Numbered from the stretch's first letter, positions 22,987-32,281 are shown. The stretch is DNA of 64,000 nt from Acidobacteria bacterium RIFCSPLOWO2_02_FULL_65_29 (GCA_001767435.1 MEKT01000153.1:18976-82975), one strand, 5' to 3'. Numbers and translations: made by a program. Notes: generated from the letters alone by a model not told the origin.

Positions 22987-24305
22987 CGCGAGGTTCCTGT
23001 GGCGACCGCGGACGTCACAACCTGGACGTCGAGCTCGGGGGCGGCCGCTCGAAGACGCGCCGCGTCAACCGCGGCCGCATCGGGATCAGTGTACGTCCCA
23101 GCGAGCACACGTTGCCAGCGCCCGTCGCGGCCATGATCGACCGTCGCGTGGAACACGTCGTAGCCGGAAGCCTCGAGCCACTCGGTCAACGATCGAATAT
23201 CCGCTTCGGAGCCAGCGGTTTGCGGATACGACGCCGTGAGAATAGTCAGTGGCGCATCGACCGGCAGCTCGCGAGCTGCAGGCGAACGCGCAAGTTCCGG
23301 CATGAGCGTCACGTCGGTGGCGGGACGGCTACTGGCCTCGAGCGTGGCGACCTCGAAGCGCTCGTACAGCCACGCCGTCACGCCAACCGACACTGCCGAC
23401 GCCAGCAGCGCCACGAGCGCGCCGACCGCAAGGGGCGCCCCACGAAGCAACGTAAACCGCGGCGCCGACGCGCGCGGCAGATCGAGACTGGCGGCGGCGT
23501 GCGTCACCATCTCGGGTGTGATCCGGCTCGCCCGGGCCGAAAAGCCGGCCATGAGCGCGCGATCGCAAATCATATTGATGACTCGCGGGATGCCGCCCGA
23601 CAGTGTGTGCACCAGCGCCAGCGCCTTCGCGGCGAACGCGACCGAGGCCGAGCCGCCCGCAATCGTCAATCGATGCGCCACGTAGGCCGCGACCGTCTCG
23701 GGATCGAGCGGCTTCAGCTCGTAGCGGATCGACACGCGCTGATCGAGCTGGCGCAGACCGGGCGATCGGAGCAGCGTCTGCAGGTTCAGCTGCCCCACGA
23801 GCACGATCTGCAGGAGCTTCTCCTTGTCGGTTTCGAGGTTCGAGAGAATCCGAATCTGCTCGAGCACGGCCAGCGGCAGGTTCTGGGCCTCGTCGATGAT
23901 GAGCACGGCGCTCGCTTTGAGGGGAATCAAGCCGAGCAAAAAATCCTGAAGCGTGTCGATCAGCTCCTGCTTGCTGACGCCCGCGAGCTGGCCGGCCTTG
24001 ACCTCGTCACGGGAGATGACGCCAAAGTCCTGCAGGATACGCTTCAGCAGGTCTTCTTCCGACAGAAACGGGTTCAACACGAGCGCGGTAAACGTGTTGC
24101 GGTCGATCTGCTCGAGCACCGCACGGCAGAGCGTCGTCTTGCCAGTACCGATGTCACCCGTGACGACGACGAAACCCTCGCGGCGGCGGATCGCGTACTG
24201 GAGCAGCTCGAACGCGTTGGCGTGCGACTGACTCCGATAGAGGAACTTCGGATCCGGCGTCAGGCTGAAGGGCTTCTCGGTGAAGCCGTAATACTTCTCG
24301 TACAT
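22983..24305 (-). CDS. AAA ATPase, GspA/ExeA/MshM-like, with C-terminal SPOR-like region
   Basis: MYEKYYGFTEKPFSLTPDPKFLYRSQSHANAFELLQYAIRRREGFVVVTGDIGTGKTTLCRAVL. Confidence 0.88.
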   Translation of the reverse strand: MYEKYYGFTEKPFSLTPDPKFLYRSQSHANAFELLQYAIRRREGFVVVTGDIGTGKTTLCRAVLEQIDRNTFTALVLNPFLSEEDLLKRILQDFGVISRDEVKAGQLAGVSKQELIDTLQDFLLGLIPLKASAVLIIDEAQNLPLAVLEQIRILSNLETDKEKLLQIVLVGQLNLQTLLRSPGLRQLDQRVSIRYELKPLDPETVAAYVAHRLTIAGGSASVAFAAKALALVHTLSGGIPRVINMICDRALMAGFSARASRITPEMVTHAAASLDLPRASAPRFTLLRGAPLAVGALVALLASAVSVGVTAWLYERFEVATLEASSRPATDVTLMPELARSPAARELPVDAPLTILTASYPQTAGSEADIRSLTEWLEASGYDVFHATVDHGRDGRWQRVLAGTYTDPDAAAVDAARLRAAAPELDVQVVTSAVATGTSR

Positions 24306-24375
24306 GCGTTCCCTAGAGTGCGTTGCGACGTTGACCGACGAGAATCGCCACCACGGGAGAGTCCAGTCACGACAC

Positions 24376-25818
24376 TCACGGCGCGCCGATTGGGCTCAGG
24401 ATCCTCGGCGTCAGGAGGATCACCAGCTCGACGCGTTTTCTGACGACGACCGTCGAGCGGCCGAACCAACCGCCGGTGATGCCGACGTTTCTGCGCTCGC
24501 GCGTTTCGCGATCGCGCGGCAGGCCCGTAATCACGATCGTCTCCCCGTCGCGAACCCGCGCCAGGATGTCTGTCTCCTGCCGCGACGTCGTCGCCGGTTG
24601 ATCGGCGGTCTGCTGCACGACAATCGGCGTGAGGCTCAGCGTGACGAGCCCTTCGTCGGAAATCTGGGGGGTGACGCCAAGCGTCACGTCCTGCATCGGC
24701 CCGCTGCCGGCCGAAGGCATTCGGGACGCCCGAACGATCGCCGGCTCGTTGTTGAGCGCGAGCAGTTGCGGGTTGGCCAGGGTCGTCACCGTGCCCTGTT
24801 CGTCGAGCGCTGTGAGAAAACGCCCGATGTCGGCGATGCGAAGGCTCGCGGGCGCGGAGCGCGGGGCCGCGCCGCCGGTCGAACCCCGTGCCGTGCCTTC
24901 GGCCAGCGCGCCCCAGTCGAGGGACTGGGCATCTGCTTCGTTCAATTCGACTTCGAGTACGCGCGCGTCGATCTTGACCTGGCGATGCACGCGGTCGTCC
25001 ACGGCCTCGAGATAGTCGGCCACGCGATCGAGCCGCTCGGGCGCGTCGGTGACCTGCAGCAGCCCGGCTTTCCGATCGAGGCTGAACGTCCCGCGATCGG
25101 ACAAGAGCGATCGCACGCCGCTCGAGAGGTCGGCGAACACGTCGGCGTTCGTCTCGCTCGACACGCGCGCGAAGCTGGCGCCAGGCGTGGCCACGCCAGC
25201 GCTGGCGTCGCCGATTCGCCGGGTGGCGATGTAGTTGACGCTGAACAGTCGCGTGTCGAGCTCGCGGCGAAACACGCGGATGAACGACCCGTCGACCTCG
25301 AAGTCGAGCCCGAGCCCCGGCAGAATCATCTCGAGCGCCTGGCGGACCGTCACCTGCTTCAGGTCGCCGATGAACGAGCCGGCGATGTCGGGGTCCGGAA
25401 CGACGCTGAGCGAGGTGCCGCGCACCAGGAGCAGCAGAAGATCCTGCACCGGCACCGGCTGAGTGAAGGCCAGCGTGAACGCGCGATTATCGAGGTCGGC
25501 CGAGAGCGCGCGCTCGTCGAGCTGGGTCAGAGGCAGCGGCGGCAGCTGGCCAGGCCCGGGCGCCGCCGGCTGCTGCGCCCAAACGGGCGCCGTCAGCAGG
25601 CAGGTGCAGGCAAGACCAAGCGCCAGCGCACCGGCGCGCCCGAACACCGGTACGCCTGTGCGCCTGTGCACCCTTGCACCTGTGCACCCTTGCACCCGGA
25701 GAAACACCCACTCCACGTCATACAGTTTCGGTTGGACGAGAGGTTGGCGATAGGACGCAGCGCCGTGCAATCGCGTGCAGTGAATCGCCCATCGGCGAAG
25801 TTGACAGTTAACAGTCAA
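24376..25818 (-). CDS. Secretin, MshL/GspD-like (true start probably inside this ORF)
   Basis: C-terminal secretin domain (VELVILLTPRIL), N-terminal secretin/TonB short domain; first ~45 codons overlap short tandem repeats. Confidence 0.85.
   Translation of the reverse strand: MTVNCQLRRWAIHCTRLHGAASYRQPLVQPKLYDVEWVFLRVQGCTGARVHRRTGVPVFGRAGALALGLACTCLLTAPVWAQQPAAPGPGQLPPLPLTQLDERALSADLDNRAFTLAFTQPVPVQDLLLLLVRGTSLSVVPDPDIAGSFIGDLKQVTVRQALEMILPGLGLDFEVDGSFIRVFRRELDTRLFSVNYIATRRIGDASAGVATPGASFARVSSETNADVFADLSSGVRSLLSDRGTFSLDRKAGLLQVTDAPERLDRVADYLEAVDDRVHRQVKIDARVLEVELNEADAQSLDWGALAEGTARGSTGGAAPRSAPASLRIADIGRFLTALDEQGTVTTLANPQLLALNNEPAIVRASRMPSAGSGPMQDVTLGVTPQISDEGLVTLSLTPIVVQQTADQPATTSRQETDILARVRDGETIVITGLPRDRETRERRNVGITGGWFGRSTVVVRKRVELVILLTPRILSPIGAP
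25651..25698. repeat. 8-mer array (GCACCCTT/GCACCTGT)
   Basis: gcctgtgcgcctgtgcacccttgcacctgtgcacccttgcaccc at 5' end of secretin ORF. Confidence 0.8.
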
Positions 25819-25860
25819 CAGTTCGCGGCTCTGTGAACTGTCAACTGTTGACTGTCGACT
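25800..25860. repeat. Inverted heptamer arrays forming a hairpin (ACAGTCA / TGACTGT)
   Basis: gttgacagttaacagtcaacagttcgcggctctgtgaactgtcaactgttgactgtcgac. Confidence 0.9.
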
Positions 25861-25873
25861 TGCTGCCCGCTGA

Positions 25874-27187
25874 TCAGTCGTAGTACTCCCGGCCGAGATG
25901 CGTGATGAGCTCTTCGCCTTTGAGATACCGCAGCGTGTTCTTCAGTTTCATCAGCTGAATGAACAGGTCGTGTTCGGGGTAGAGGCCCTTGGCGTGCACC
26001 GGGCTCTTGAAGTAGAACGACAGCCATTCCTGGATACCGTGCATGCCCGCGCGCTTCGCCAGATCGAGGAACAACGCCACGTCGAGCACGATCGGCGCCG
26101 CCAGAATGCTGTCTCGGCACAGGAAGTTGATCTTGAGCTGCATCGGGTACCCGAGCCAGCCCACCAGATCGATGTTGTCCCAGCCTTCCTTGTTGTCGCC
26201 CCGGGGCGGATAGTAGTTGATCCGCACGACGTGGCAGAGGTCCTTGTAGAGATCAGGGTAGAGCTGCGGCTGCAGGATGTAGTCGAGCACCGACTTCTTG
26301 CTTTCCTCTTTGGTCTTGAACGACTCGGGATCGTCGAGCACCTCTCCGTCGCGGTTGCCGAGAATATTGGTCGAATACCAGCCCTGCACGCCGAGCAGTC
26401 GCGCCTTGAGACCGGGCGCGATGATGGTCTTGATGAGCGTCTGCCCCGTCTTCAGGTCCTTGCCGGCCAGCGGCGAGCCGGTTCGCGCCGCCAGGTCCAC
26501 GAGCGCCGGGATATCGGCGGTGAGATTGGGCGCCGCGTTCGCGTACGGAATCCCTTCGCGAATGGCCGCGTAGGCATAGACCATGCTCGAGGGAATCGAG
26601 GGATCGTCGGCTTCGAGTGCGTGCTCGAACGCGTCGAGCGAGGCGTGCGCCGCGCCTTCGGTCATGTAGACTTCGGTGCTGCCGCACCAGACCATCACGA
26701 GCCGATCAAGGTTGTTGTCGGACTTGAATCTGCGAATGTCGGTGACCACCTGCTCGGCCAGGTCCTTCTTGTTCTTTCCTTTCTTGACGTTCGGGCCATC
26801 GAGCCGCTTCACGTACCGCTGATCGAAGACCGCGGGCCACGGCCGGATCTTCTCGAGCTCGGGCTTCACGCGGTCGAGCAGCGACGGTTCGATCACGCCG
26901 GCCGTGCGCGCGGCCGCATAGCAGTCGTCCTCGAAAATGTCCCATCCACCGAAGACAAGGTCGTCGAGACCCGAGAGCGGTACGACGTCGCTGATCTTCG
27001 GCGAGCGCCCTTCCGTCCGCTTCCCAAGGCGGACGGTCCCCATCTGCGTCAACGAGCCGATCGGCTTGGCGAAGCCCTTCCGGATCGCCAGCACGCCAGC
27101 GATCGTCGTGGTGCTGACGGCGCCGAGACCGACGAGGAGGATGCCTAACCTTCCGCGCGCGGGAGCGATGTCGACAGGTGTGGACAC
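25874..27187 (-). CDS. Myo-inositol-1-phosphate synthase (inositol-3-phosphate synthase)
   Basis: LVGLGAVSTTTIAGVLAIRKG...GWDIFEDDCYAAARTAGV...VSWCGSTE-type motif (VMVWCGSTEVY). Confidence 0.9.
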   Translation of the reverse strand: MSTPVDIAPARGRLGILLVGLGAVSTTTIAGVLAIRKGFAKPIGSLTQMGTVRLGKRTEGRSPKISDVVPLSGLDDLVFGGWDIFEDDCYAAARTAGVIEPSLLDRVKPELEKIRPWPAVFDQRYVKRLDGPNVKKGKNKKDLAEQVVTDIRRFKSDNNLDRLVMVWCGSTEVYMTEGAAHASLDAFEHALEADDPSIPSSMVYAYAAIREGIPYANAAPNLTADIPALVDLAARTGSPLAGKDLKTGQTLIKTIIAPGLKARLLGVQGWYSTNILGNRDGEVLDDPESFKTKEESKKSVLDYILQPQLYPDLYKDLCHVVRINYYPPRGDNKEGWDNIDLVGWLGYPMQLKINFLCRDSILAAPIVLDVALFLDLAKRAGMHGIQEWLSFYFKSPVHAKGLYPEHDLFIQLMKLKNTLRYLKGEELITHLGREYYD

Positions 27188-27212
27188 GGAGGAGAACTAT
27201 ATATCAGGAAGA

Positions 27213-27319
27213 AGTTGACAGCTGATAGTTCACAGTCAACAGTTCGCTGATCAGGGCCAACGGGTTGAAGTCGAGCCCGAACTGCCAACTGTCGACTGTC
27301 GACTGTCAACTGTGAACTC
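27213..27319. repeat. Degenerate heptamer arrays, inverted pair (ACAGTCAACAGTTC / ACTGTCGACTGTCGACTGTCAACTGTGAAC)
   Basis: direct reading; same family as 25800-25860. Confidence 0.85.
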
Positions 27320-27339
27320 TTCACGGTAAACTGTCCCCC

Positions 27340-27891
27340 ATGCTGAAGCGCCGCGACGATCCATTCATGCTCGTCGTCGGCATGACCGGCGTGAAGATGG
27401 GCGATCGGCTCGCGCAGGTCGGCTGCGCCGATGGTGCAAGGCTCGCCGCTGTCGCGGCGAAAGTGGGATTGTCGGGCCGCGCCGTGGCAGTCGTGGCCGA
27501 CGAACCGGCGGCTGCGCGCGCCCGAAAAGGCGCGGCGCGCGCCGGTGTCCTCGTCGAGCTCGAAATCGCGCCCCCAACGCGCCTCCCGCTCGATGACGCG
27601 GCGTTCGATCTGGCGATCATCGACGACACTGACGGCCTTCTGGCGGGGCTGGCCGCGGACGACCGCGCGGCCGCCATTCATGAGGCCCGCCGCATCGTCC
27701 GCCCGGGCGGGCGCGTGATGGTGATTGGCGCCGCGCCGCGCGTCGGCCTCGGCGCGTTCTTCACGCGCACCCCCGGCAGCCCGCGCTTCGATCCGACGCC
27801 ACTCCTGTCGGCCGACGAGTTTCGATCCGTGCGCACCCTCGCCGAGCGCGACGGCCTGGTGTTTGTGGAAGCGCTGAAGCCAAGGACCTGA
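27340..27891 (+). CDS. Class I SAM-dependent methyltransferase-like protein
   Basis: Rossmann-like pattern (VGCADGARLAAVAAKVG...FDLAIIDD...RRIVRPGGRVMVIG). Confidence 0.65.
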   Translation: MLKRRDDPFMLVVGMTGVKMGDRLAQVGCADGARLAAVAAKVGLSGRAVAVVADEPAAARARKGAARAGVLVELEIAPPTRLPLDDAAFDLAIIDDTDGLLAGLAADDRAAAIHEARRIVRPGGRVMVIGAAPRVGLGAFFTRTPGSPRFDPTPLLSADEFRSVRTLAERDGLVFVEALKPRT

Positions 27892-27896
27892 CGAGC

Positions 27897-28679
27897 ATGC
27901 CGCGATTTGCCGCCAATCTGACCATGATGTTCAACGAAGTCGGCTTTATCGACCGCTTCGCGGCGGCGGCGAAGGCGGGCTTCGCCGGTGTCGAGTACCT
28001 GTTTCCGTACGACGACGACGTCACGGTGCTGAAGCAGGCGCTCGACGACAGCCGCCTGACGCAGGTGCTGCATAATCTTCCCGCGGGCAACTGGCAGTCC
28101 GGCGAGCGGGGCATCGCCTGCCATCCCGATCGCACGAAAGAATTCGACGAGGGCGTCGAGCGGGCCGTCACGTACGCCACCGCGCTTGGCTGCACGCAGG
28201 TCAATTGCCTCGCCGGCATCGTTCCGGCGGGCGCCCATCCGTCGGATGTGCGCGCGACGTTTGTCGGCAATCTCAAGCGCGCGGCCGCCAGGCTGAAATC
28301 GGCCGGTATCCGTCTGCTCATCGAGCCCATCAACACGCGCGATATTCCGAATTTCTTCTTGAGCAGAACGGCGCAGGCCATCGAGATCATCGAAGCGGTC
28401 GGGTCCGACAATCTGTTCTTGCAGTACGACGTCTACCACATGCAGATCATGGAGGGCGACCTCTCCAGGACGATCGAACGGCACCTGCCGCTCATCGCTC
28501 ATATGCAGATCGCCGATCCGCCCGCGCGCCACGAACCCGGCACGGGCGAGATCAATTTCAGCTATCTCTTCAAACAGATTGACAAATTCGGGTACGCCGG
28601 CTGGATCGGCTGCGAATACAAGCCCGCCGGTCGGACTGAAGACGGGCTGGGGTGGATGAGATCAGTCGATAGTCGATAG
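27897..28679 (+). CDS. hyi: Hydroxypyruvate isomerase family TIM-barrel protein
   Basis: MPRFAANLTMMFNEVGFIDRFAAAAKAGFAGVEYLFPYDDD...LPAGNWQSGERGIACHP; last codons and stop come from a repeat. Confidence 0.88.
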   Translation: MPRFAANLTMMFNEVGFIDRFAAAAKAGFAGVEYLFPYDDDVTVLKQALDDSRLTQVLHNLPAGNWQSGERGIACHPDRTKEFDEGVERAVTYATALGCTQVNCLAGIVPAGAHPSDVRATFVGNLKRAAARLKSAGIRLLIEPINTRDIPNFFLSRTAQAIEIIEAVGSDNLFLQYDVYHMQIMEGDLSRTIERHLPLIAHMQIADPPARHEPGTGEINFSYLFKQIDKFGYAGWIGCEYKPAGRTEDGLGWMRSVDSR

Positions 28680-28682
28680 TCC
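28663..28682. repeat. Heptamer array (AGTCGAT)
   Basis: cagtcgatagtcgatagtc. Confidence 0.8.
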
Positions 28683-28837
28683 TGATCCAGCCACACCCTG
28701 TCACGCCCGGAGCACAGCCGAATCGCCGCACCCCTCGCCAGGCGGAAGTTTTGGGCCGGAACAGCCGAAAAACCTCAGAAGGCCGGCCAAGGGCCGGCGG
28801 AGGGATGCGGCAAGGCTTTTGCCTCGTCCAGGCACGA

Positions 28838-28998
28838 GCAGCCCGTGGTGCAAGTCCATCGTCGCACCGAGAGCGGCGATGCGCCCGGCCGGCAAGGCGC
28901 GACGACCGAGAATATCGGGAATATTTGAGGGAGAAGCAACGCCGCCGGGCGGGATGCAGCGCCGCTCGAATGCAGATGGAGTTGCACCACGGGCTGCT
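28838..28998. mobile_element. MITE-like element, 161 bp, 20-nt terminal inverted repeats (19/20)
   Basis: gcagcccgtggtgcaagtcc ... ggagttgcaccacgggctgc; no internal ORF of note. Confidence 0.65.
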
Positions 28999-29009
28999 AG
29001 GAACCGGCT

Positions 29010-30146
29010 ATGCGTTCGATTATTGCACCCGAGGTCTACTCACCGGCCGAGATCGCGCAGGCGGCCGGCGTGCCCATTGAGCGGGTCGTCGCCGCGCTCG
29101 GCCGTTCGTGTGCCTTCGTGGCACATGAGAAAGCCGTGCGGCTCGGTCGGGCCCTTTCGACGCCAGTAGTGTCCGGCCGCAGCCCGTGGTGCAACGCCAT
29201 CGTCGCACCGAGAACGGCGAGGCGCCCGGCCGGCAAGGCGCGACGACCGAGTGTTAGCCGGACCTCAGAGCGGGAGCTCTTTTCCGTTGTCGCTGGACAC
29301 TCCCCCGTCGCGCGCAGCCGAAGCGTCTCGGTGGCCCTTTCGAGCGCCGTGCATGCGGGGCTCGTGCTGACGGCCGCACTCCTCACCTCGCTCACCCTCG
29401 CGCCCACGGCAACAGCGCTCCGCATCGACGAACCGCCGTATGAACCGATGCGTCTCGTCTTTCTGGCCGAGCCCGGACCCGCCGGCGGCGGGGGCGGGGG
29501 AGGACAACTGCAGCCGGCCCCAGCCGCGAAAGCGCTCCGTCAGGGCCGCGCGAGGAACAGCAGTCCCGTCCCGGTGCGCCGCCCGCCACGGCGGATCGCG
29601 CCGATGGTAAGACCGCCCGAGCCCGAGCTGCCGCCACAACCGCTCCGGTCGGAGCCGCTGCCAGTCCTCGTGGCGCCCATCGTGTCGGCGCCGGCGGACT
29701 CGCGCGATCGAATCGGCGTGCTCGAGAACACGCTGACTGAAATGGACCGCCACGGCCCAGGGGAAGGCGGTGGCGCGGGAACGGGAGTAGGGACCGGTCT
29801 CGGGTCGGGGAGCGGACCGGGGGTCGGACCGGGATCGGACGGCGGGACGGGCGGTGGGCCGTTTCGCCCAGGGTCCGGCATCGAGGCACCACGCCTGCTG
29901 CGCGAAGTGAAGGCGGATTATGCGGAGGACGCCCGTCGCCGCGGGCTCGAGGGCGAAGTCGTCCTCGAGATCGTCGTCACGCGCTCGGGCGCCGTCGGCG
30001 ACGTCCGATTTCTGCGGCGGCTCGGGGCCGGTCTCGACGAGCGCGCGGCGGAGGCCGTGCGCCAATGGCGGTTCGCACCGGCGACACGGAAGGGATTGCC
30101 GGTCGATGTGATCGTCGAAGTGGGCGTCGAATTTCGAATCCGGTAG
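29010..30146 (+). CDS. TonB-family protein with N-terminal HTH-like segment and an in-frame dispersed repeat
   Basis: YSPAEIAQAAGVPIERVVAAL; single TM; Pro/Gly-rich linker; C-terminal TonB domain (ADYAEDARRRGLEGEVVLEIVVTRSGAVGDVRFLRR...AVRQWRFAPA). Confidence 0.82.
   Translation: MRSIIAPEVYSPAEIAQAAGVPIERVVAALGRSCAFVAHEKAVRLGRALSTPVVSGRSPWCNAIVAPRTARRPAGKARRPSVSRTSERELFSVVAGHSPVARSRSVSVALSSAVHAGLVLTAALLTSLTLAPTATALRIDEPPYEPMRLVFLAEPGPAGGGGGGGQLQPAPAAKALRQGRARNSSPVPVRRPPRRIAPMVRPPEPELPPQPLRSEPLPVLVAPIVSAPADSRDRIGVLENTLTEMDRHGPGEGGGAGTGVGTGLGSGSGPGVGPGSDGGTGGGPFRPGSGIEAPRLLREVKADYAEDARRRGLEGEVVLEIVVTRSGAVGDVRFLRRLGAGLDERAAEAVRQWRFAPATRKGLPVDVIVEVGVEFRIR
29179..29251 (+). repeat. Dispersed element copy 2, inside the TonB ORF
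   Basis: 69/73 identity by eye to 28838-28910; translated GRSPWCNAIVAPRTARRPAGKARRPS. Confidence 0.9.
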
Positions 30147-30157
30147 CCAGGTTTGCC

Positions 30158-30967
30158 ATGGACATGACCCTTGCACTGATCACACTCCTGTCGCTCGTCG
30201 TCGCCACCGTCATGAGCCTCGTCTCCTGGCGTCTCATCCGCGACGAACGCGCCCGCTCGGTCGCGCGCGTCTCCGCGCTCGCCGCCACGATCCAGGACGC
30301 GCAGGTACTCCACGATCTGCCGCTCAAAGCCCTAGCAGCCCACGCTGCGCTGGCGCCGGCCGATTCCCGGGCACCAGCGTCTCGAGTCCCGAGTCCCGAG
30401 TCCCAAGTCCCGAGCCCCGAGTCCCTGGAGCACGAGATGTTCGCCTCGGCACAGGCGGCGTCTGGACGATCGCGCCTTGCTCTCGCCGCGACGATCCTGC
30501 TCCTGGTGGGAACGGTGGGCTCAATGGCCGTAGTCCTCGGCGTGCTCGGACACTCCGGACAATCGGTCGCCGACGGCCGGGCGCCGGTCGTGGGCGAACA
30601 AGACGGGAAGACGCGGGCGCCCATCTTGCCAGCGGTCCCGCTCGAACTAGTGGCCCTCGGGCACGTGCGCGACGCCGACGGCCTCGTGGTCCGGGGCGTC
30701 CTGCGGAATCCTTCGACCGGATCCGAGCTCGACGCGCTGACCGCTGTCGTGCTGCTCTTCAACCGCGACGGCGGGCTCGTCACGAGCGGACGCGCGGCGG
30801 TCGAGGCCGCGACGCTCGAGCCGGGCGGCGAGACGACGTTTGTGGTCACGGTGTCGGGCGCAGGCGACGTCGAGCGGTATCGCGTAAGCTTTCGAAGCGT
30901 GGATCGGGTGGTGCCGCACGTGGACCAGCGGGAAGTCAGAAGTCAGAAGTCAGAAGTTAGAAGTTAG
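30158..30967 (+). CDS. Hypothetical membrane protein with internal heptamer-derived segment
   Basis: Two TM segments (MTLALITLLSLVVATVMSL; LALAATILLLVGTVGSMAVVLGVLG); segment SRVPSPESQVPSPES from repeat. Confidence 0.7.
   Translation: MDMTLALITLLSLVVATVMSLVSWRLIRDERARSVARVSALAATIQDAQVLHDLPLKALAAHAALAPADSRAPASRVPSPESQVPSPESLEHEMFASAQAASGRSRLALAATILLLVGTVGSMAVVLGVLGHSGQSVADGRAPVVGEQDGKTRAPILPAVPLELVALGHVRDADGLVVRGVLRNPSTGSELDALTAVVLLFNRDGGLVTSGRAAVEAATLEPGGETTFVVTVSGAGDVERYRVSFRSVDRVVPHVDQREVRSQKSEVRS
30384..30425. repeat. Six phased heptamers (GAGTCCC x3, AAGTCCC, GAGCCCC, GAGTCCC) inside a CDS
   Basis: 42 bp, multiple of 3, encodes 14 residues. Confidence 0.95.
30933..30967. repeat. Five phased heptamers (AAGTCAG x3, AAGTTAG x2); degenerate copies continue to ~30995
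   Basis: supplies C-terminus REVRSQKSEVRS and TAG stop. Confidence 0.95.
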
Positions 30968-30996
30968 AATCAAGTTGAAAGTTAGTTTTAGAAGTC

Positions 30997-32070
30997 ATGG
31001 CGAAGACCGTTCGTACGGCATCGGCTCTTGTCGCCCTTCTCGCGGCGGCGCTCGCGACGCCTCGTGCCCAGCAGCCGCCTGTCCGTCCTGACGAATCGTT
31101 CCGGTTCAAGAGCGGCGTCGAGCTGATAAACGTCACCGCGACGGTCGCCGACGCGAGCGGGCGCTTCGTCTCGGGCCTGCGCCAGGAAGACTTCCTCGTC
31201 TACGAGGACGGCCAGCGGCAAACCGTCACTCACTTCAGCGCCGAGCGTGTGCCGGTCAGCCTCGGCATCGTGCTCGACACGAGCGGCAGCATGGACGGCG
31301 AGAAGATCGATGCCGCGCGGGCCGCGCTGGACCGTTTTCTGTACGAGCTTCTGGATCGAGACGACGAGATCTTCCTGTATCGATTCAGCGATACGCCGGT
31401 GCTCCTCCAGGGCTGGACGAGCGACCGTCAGCAGCTGGCTCGAGCGCTTGGTCGCGTCAATCCCACCGGCGGCACGGCGATGTACGACGCGGTCGCCGAA
31501 GCCGTTCCGCTCGCCCAATCGGGCCGGAACCGCAAGAAGGCCGTCGTCCTCATCTCCGACGGCAACGACACGTCGAGCCAGTCATCGCTGGCGGAGCTGA
31601 AGCAGCTGATTCGCGAGAGCGAGGTGCTCGTCTATGCGATTGGCATCGACGGTGAAGACGAGCCCGCGTTCGTGCGGCCGCCGCAGCCAGGTTCGTTTCC
31701 CCCGCCGCGGCAGCCGCCACGCTTGCCCATTCCGCGGCCGTTTCCGCCTGTCGGCCGGCCGCCTGGCACCCGGCCCCCCGGCCTGCAGGCCGCGCAGCGG
31801 CCGGGACGCGTCCGACGCGCACCGAGCGAGCGGGTGAATGTCGTCGCGCTGCGCGATCTCACCGACGACAGCGGCGGTCGAACCGAGATCGTCCGCGGGC
31901 CGAGGGATCTGGGTCCGGCGACCACCAACATCGCAGCTGAGTTGAGCCAGCAGTACTACCTCGGGTACCCGGCCACGGGGAAGAAGGACGGGCGCTGGCA
32001 CTCGATCCGCGTCGAAGCGAAGAACCCCGCCTATCGCGTCCGCGCGCGCCGCGGCTACATCGCGAACTGA
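30997..32070 (+). CDS. Secreted VWA-domain protein (VWFA-related, Acidobacteriota type)
   Basis: LGIVLDTSGSMDGEKI MIDAS motif, N-terminal signal peptide. Confidence 0.88.
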   Translation: MAKTVRTASALVALLAAALATPRAQQPPVRPDESFRFKSGVELINVTATVADASGRFVSGLRQEDFLVYEDGQRQTVTHFSAERVPVSLGIVLDTSGSMDGEKIDAARAALDRFLYELLDRDDEIFLYRFSDTPVLLQGWTSDRQQLARALGRVNPTGGTAMYDAVAEAVPLAQSGRNRKKAVVLISDGNDTSSQSSLAELKQLIRESEVLVYAIGIDGEDEPAFVRPPQPGSFPPPRQPPRLPIPRPFPPVGRPPGTRPPGLQAAQRPGRVRRAPSERVNVVALRDLTDDSGGRTEIVRGPRDLGPATTNIAAELSQQYYLGYPATGKKDGRWHSIRVEAKNPAYRVRARRGYIAN

Positions 32071-32281
32071 CGTACACCCATCGGCTGCCTGCGAAAGGCT
32101 CCTACCTCGCCACACACCATCGACAAGACCTCGGCCCTGCTCGAAGCGGACGATGTGGGCCGCTTCGCACACCGTGAATAGTTGATGCAGCTGCCTGAAC
32201 GGCGAACGTCGAGCTCGAGAGCGTCGCACGGCGAACATGGAACATAGAACGCCCGGACCGCGAAGCCAGTAAGATACCGCC

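Noticed and set aside
29168-29254. AGTGT direct repeats as definite target-site duplication
   Set aside because: Only 5 nt and the boundary of the element is not independently fixed; kept as a weak note only.
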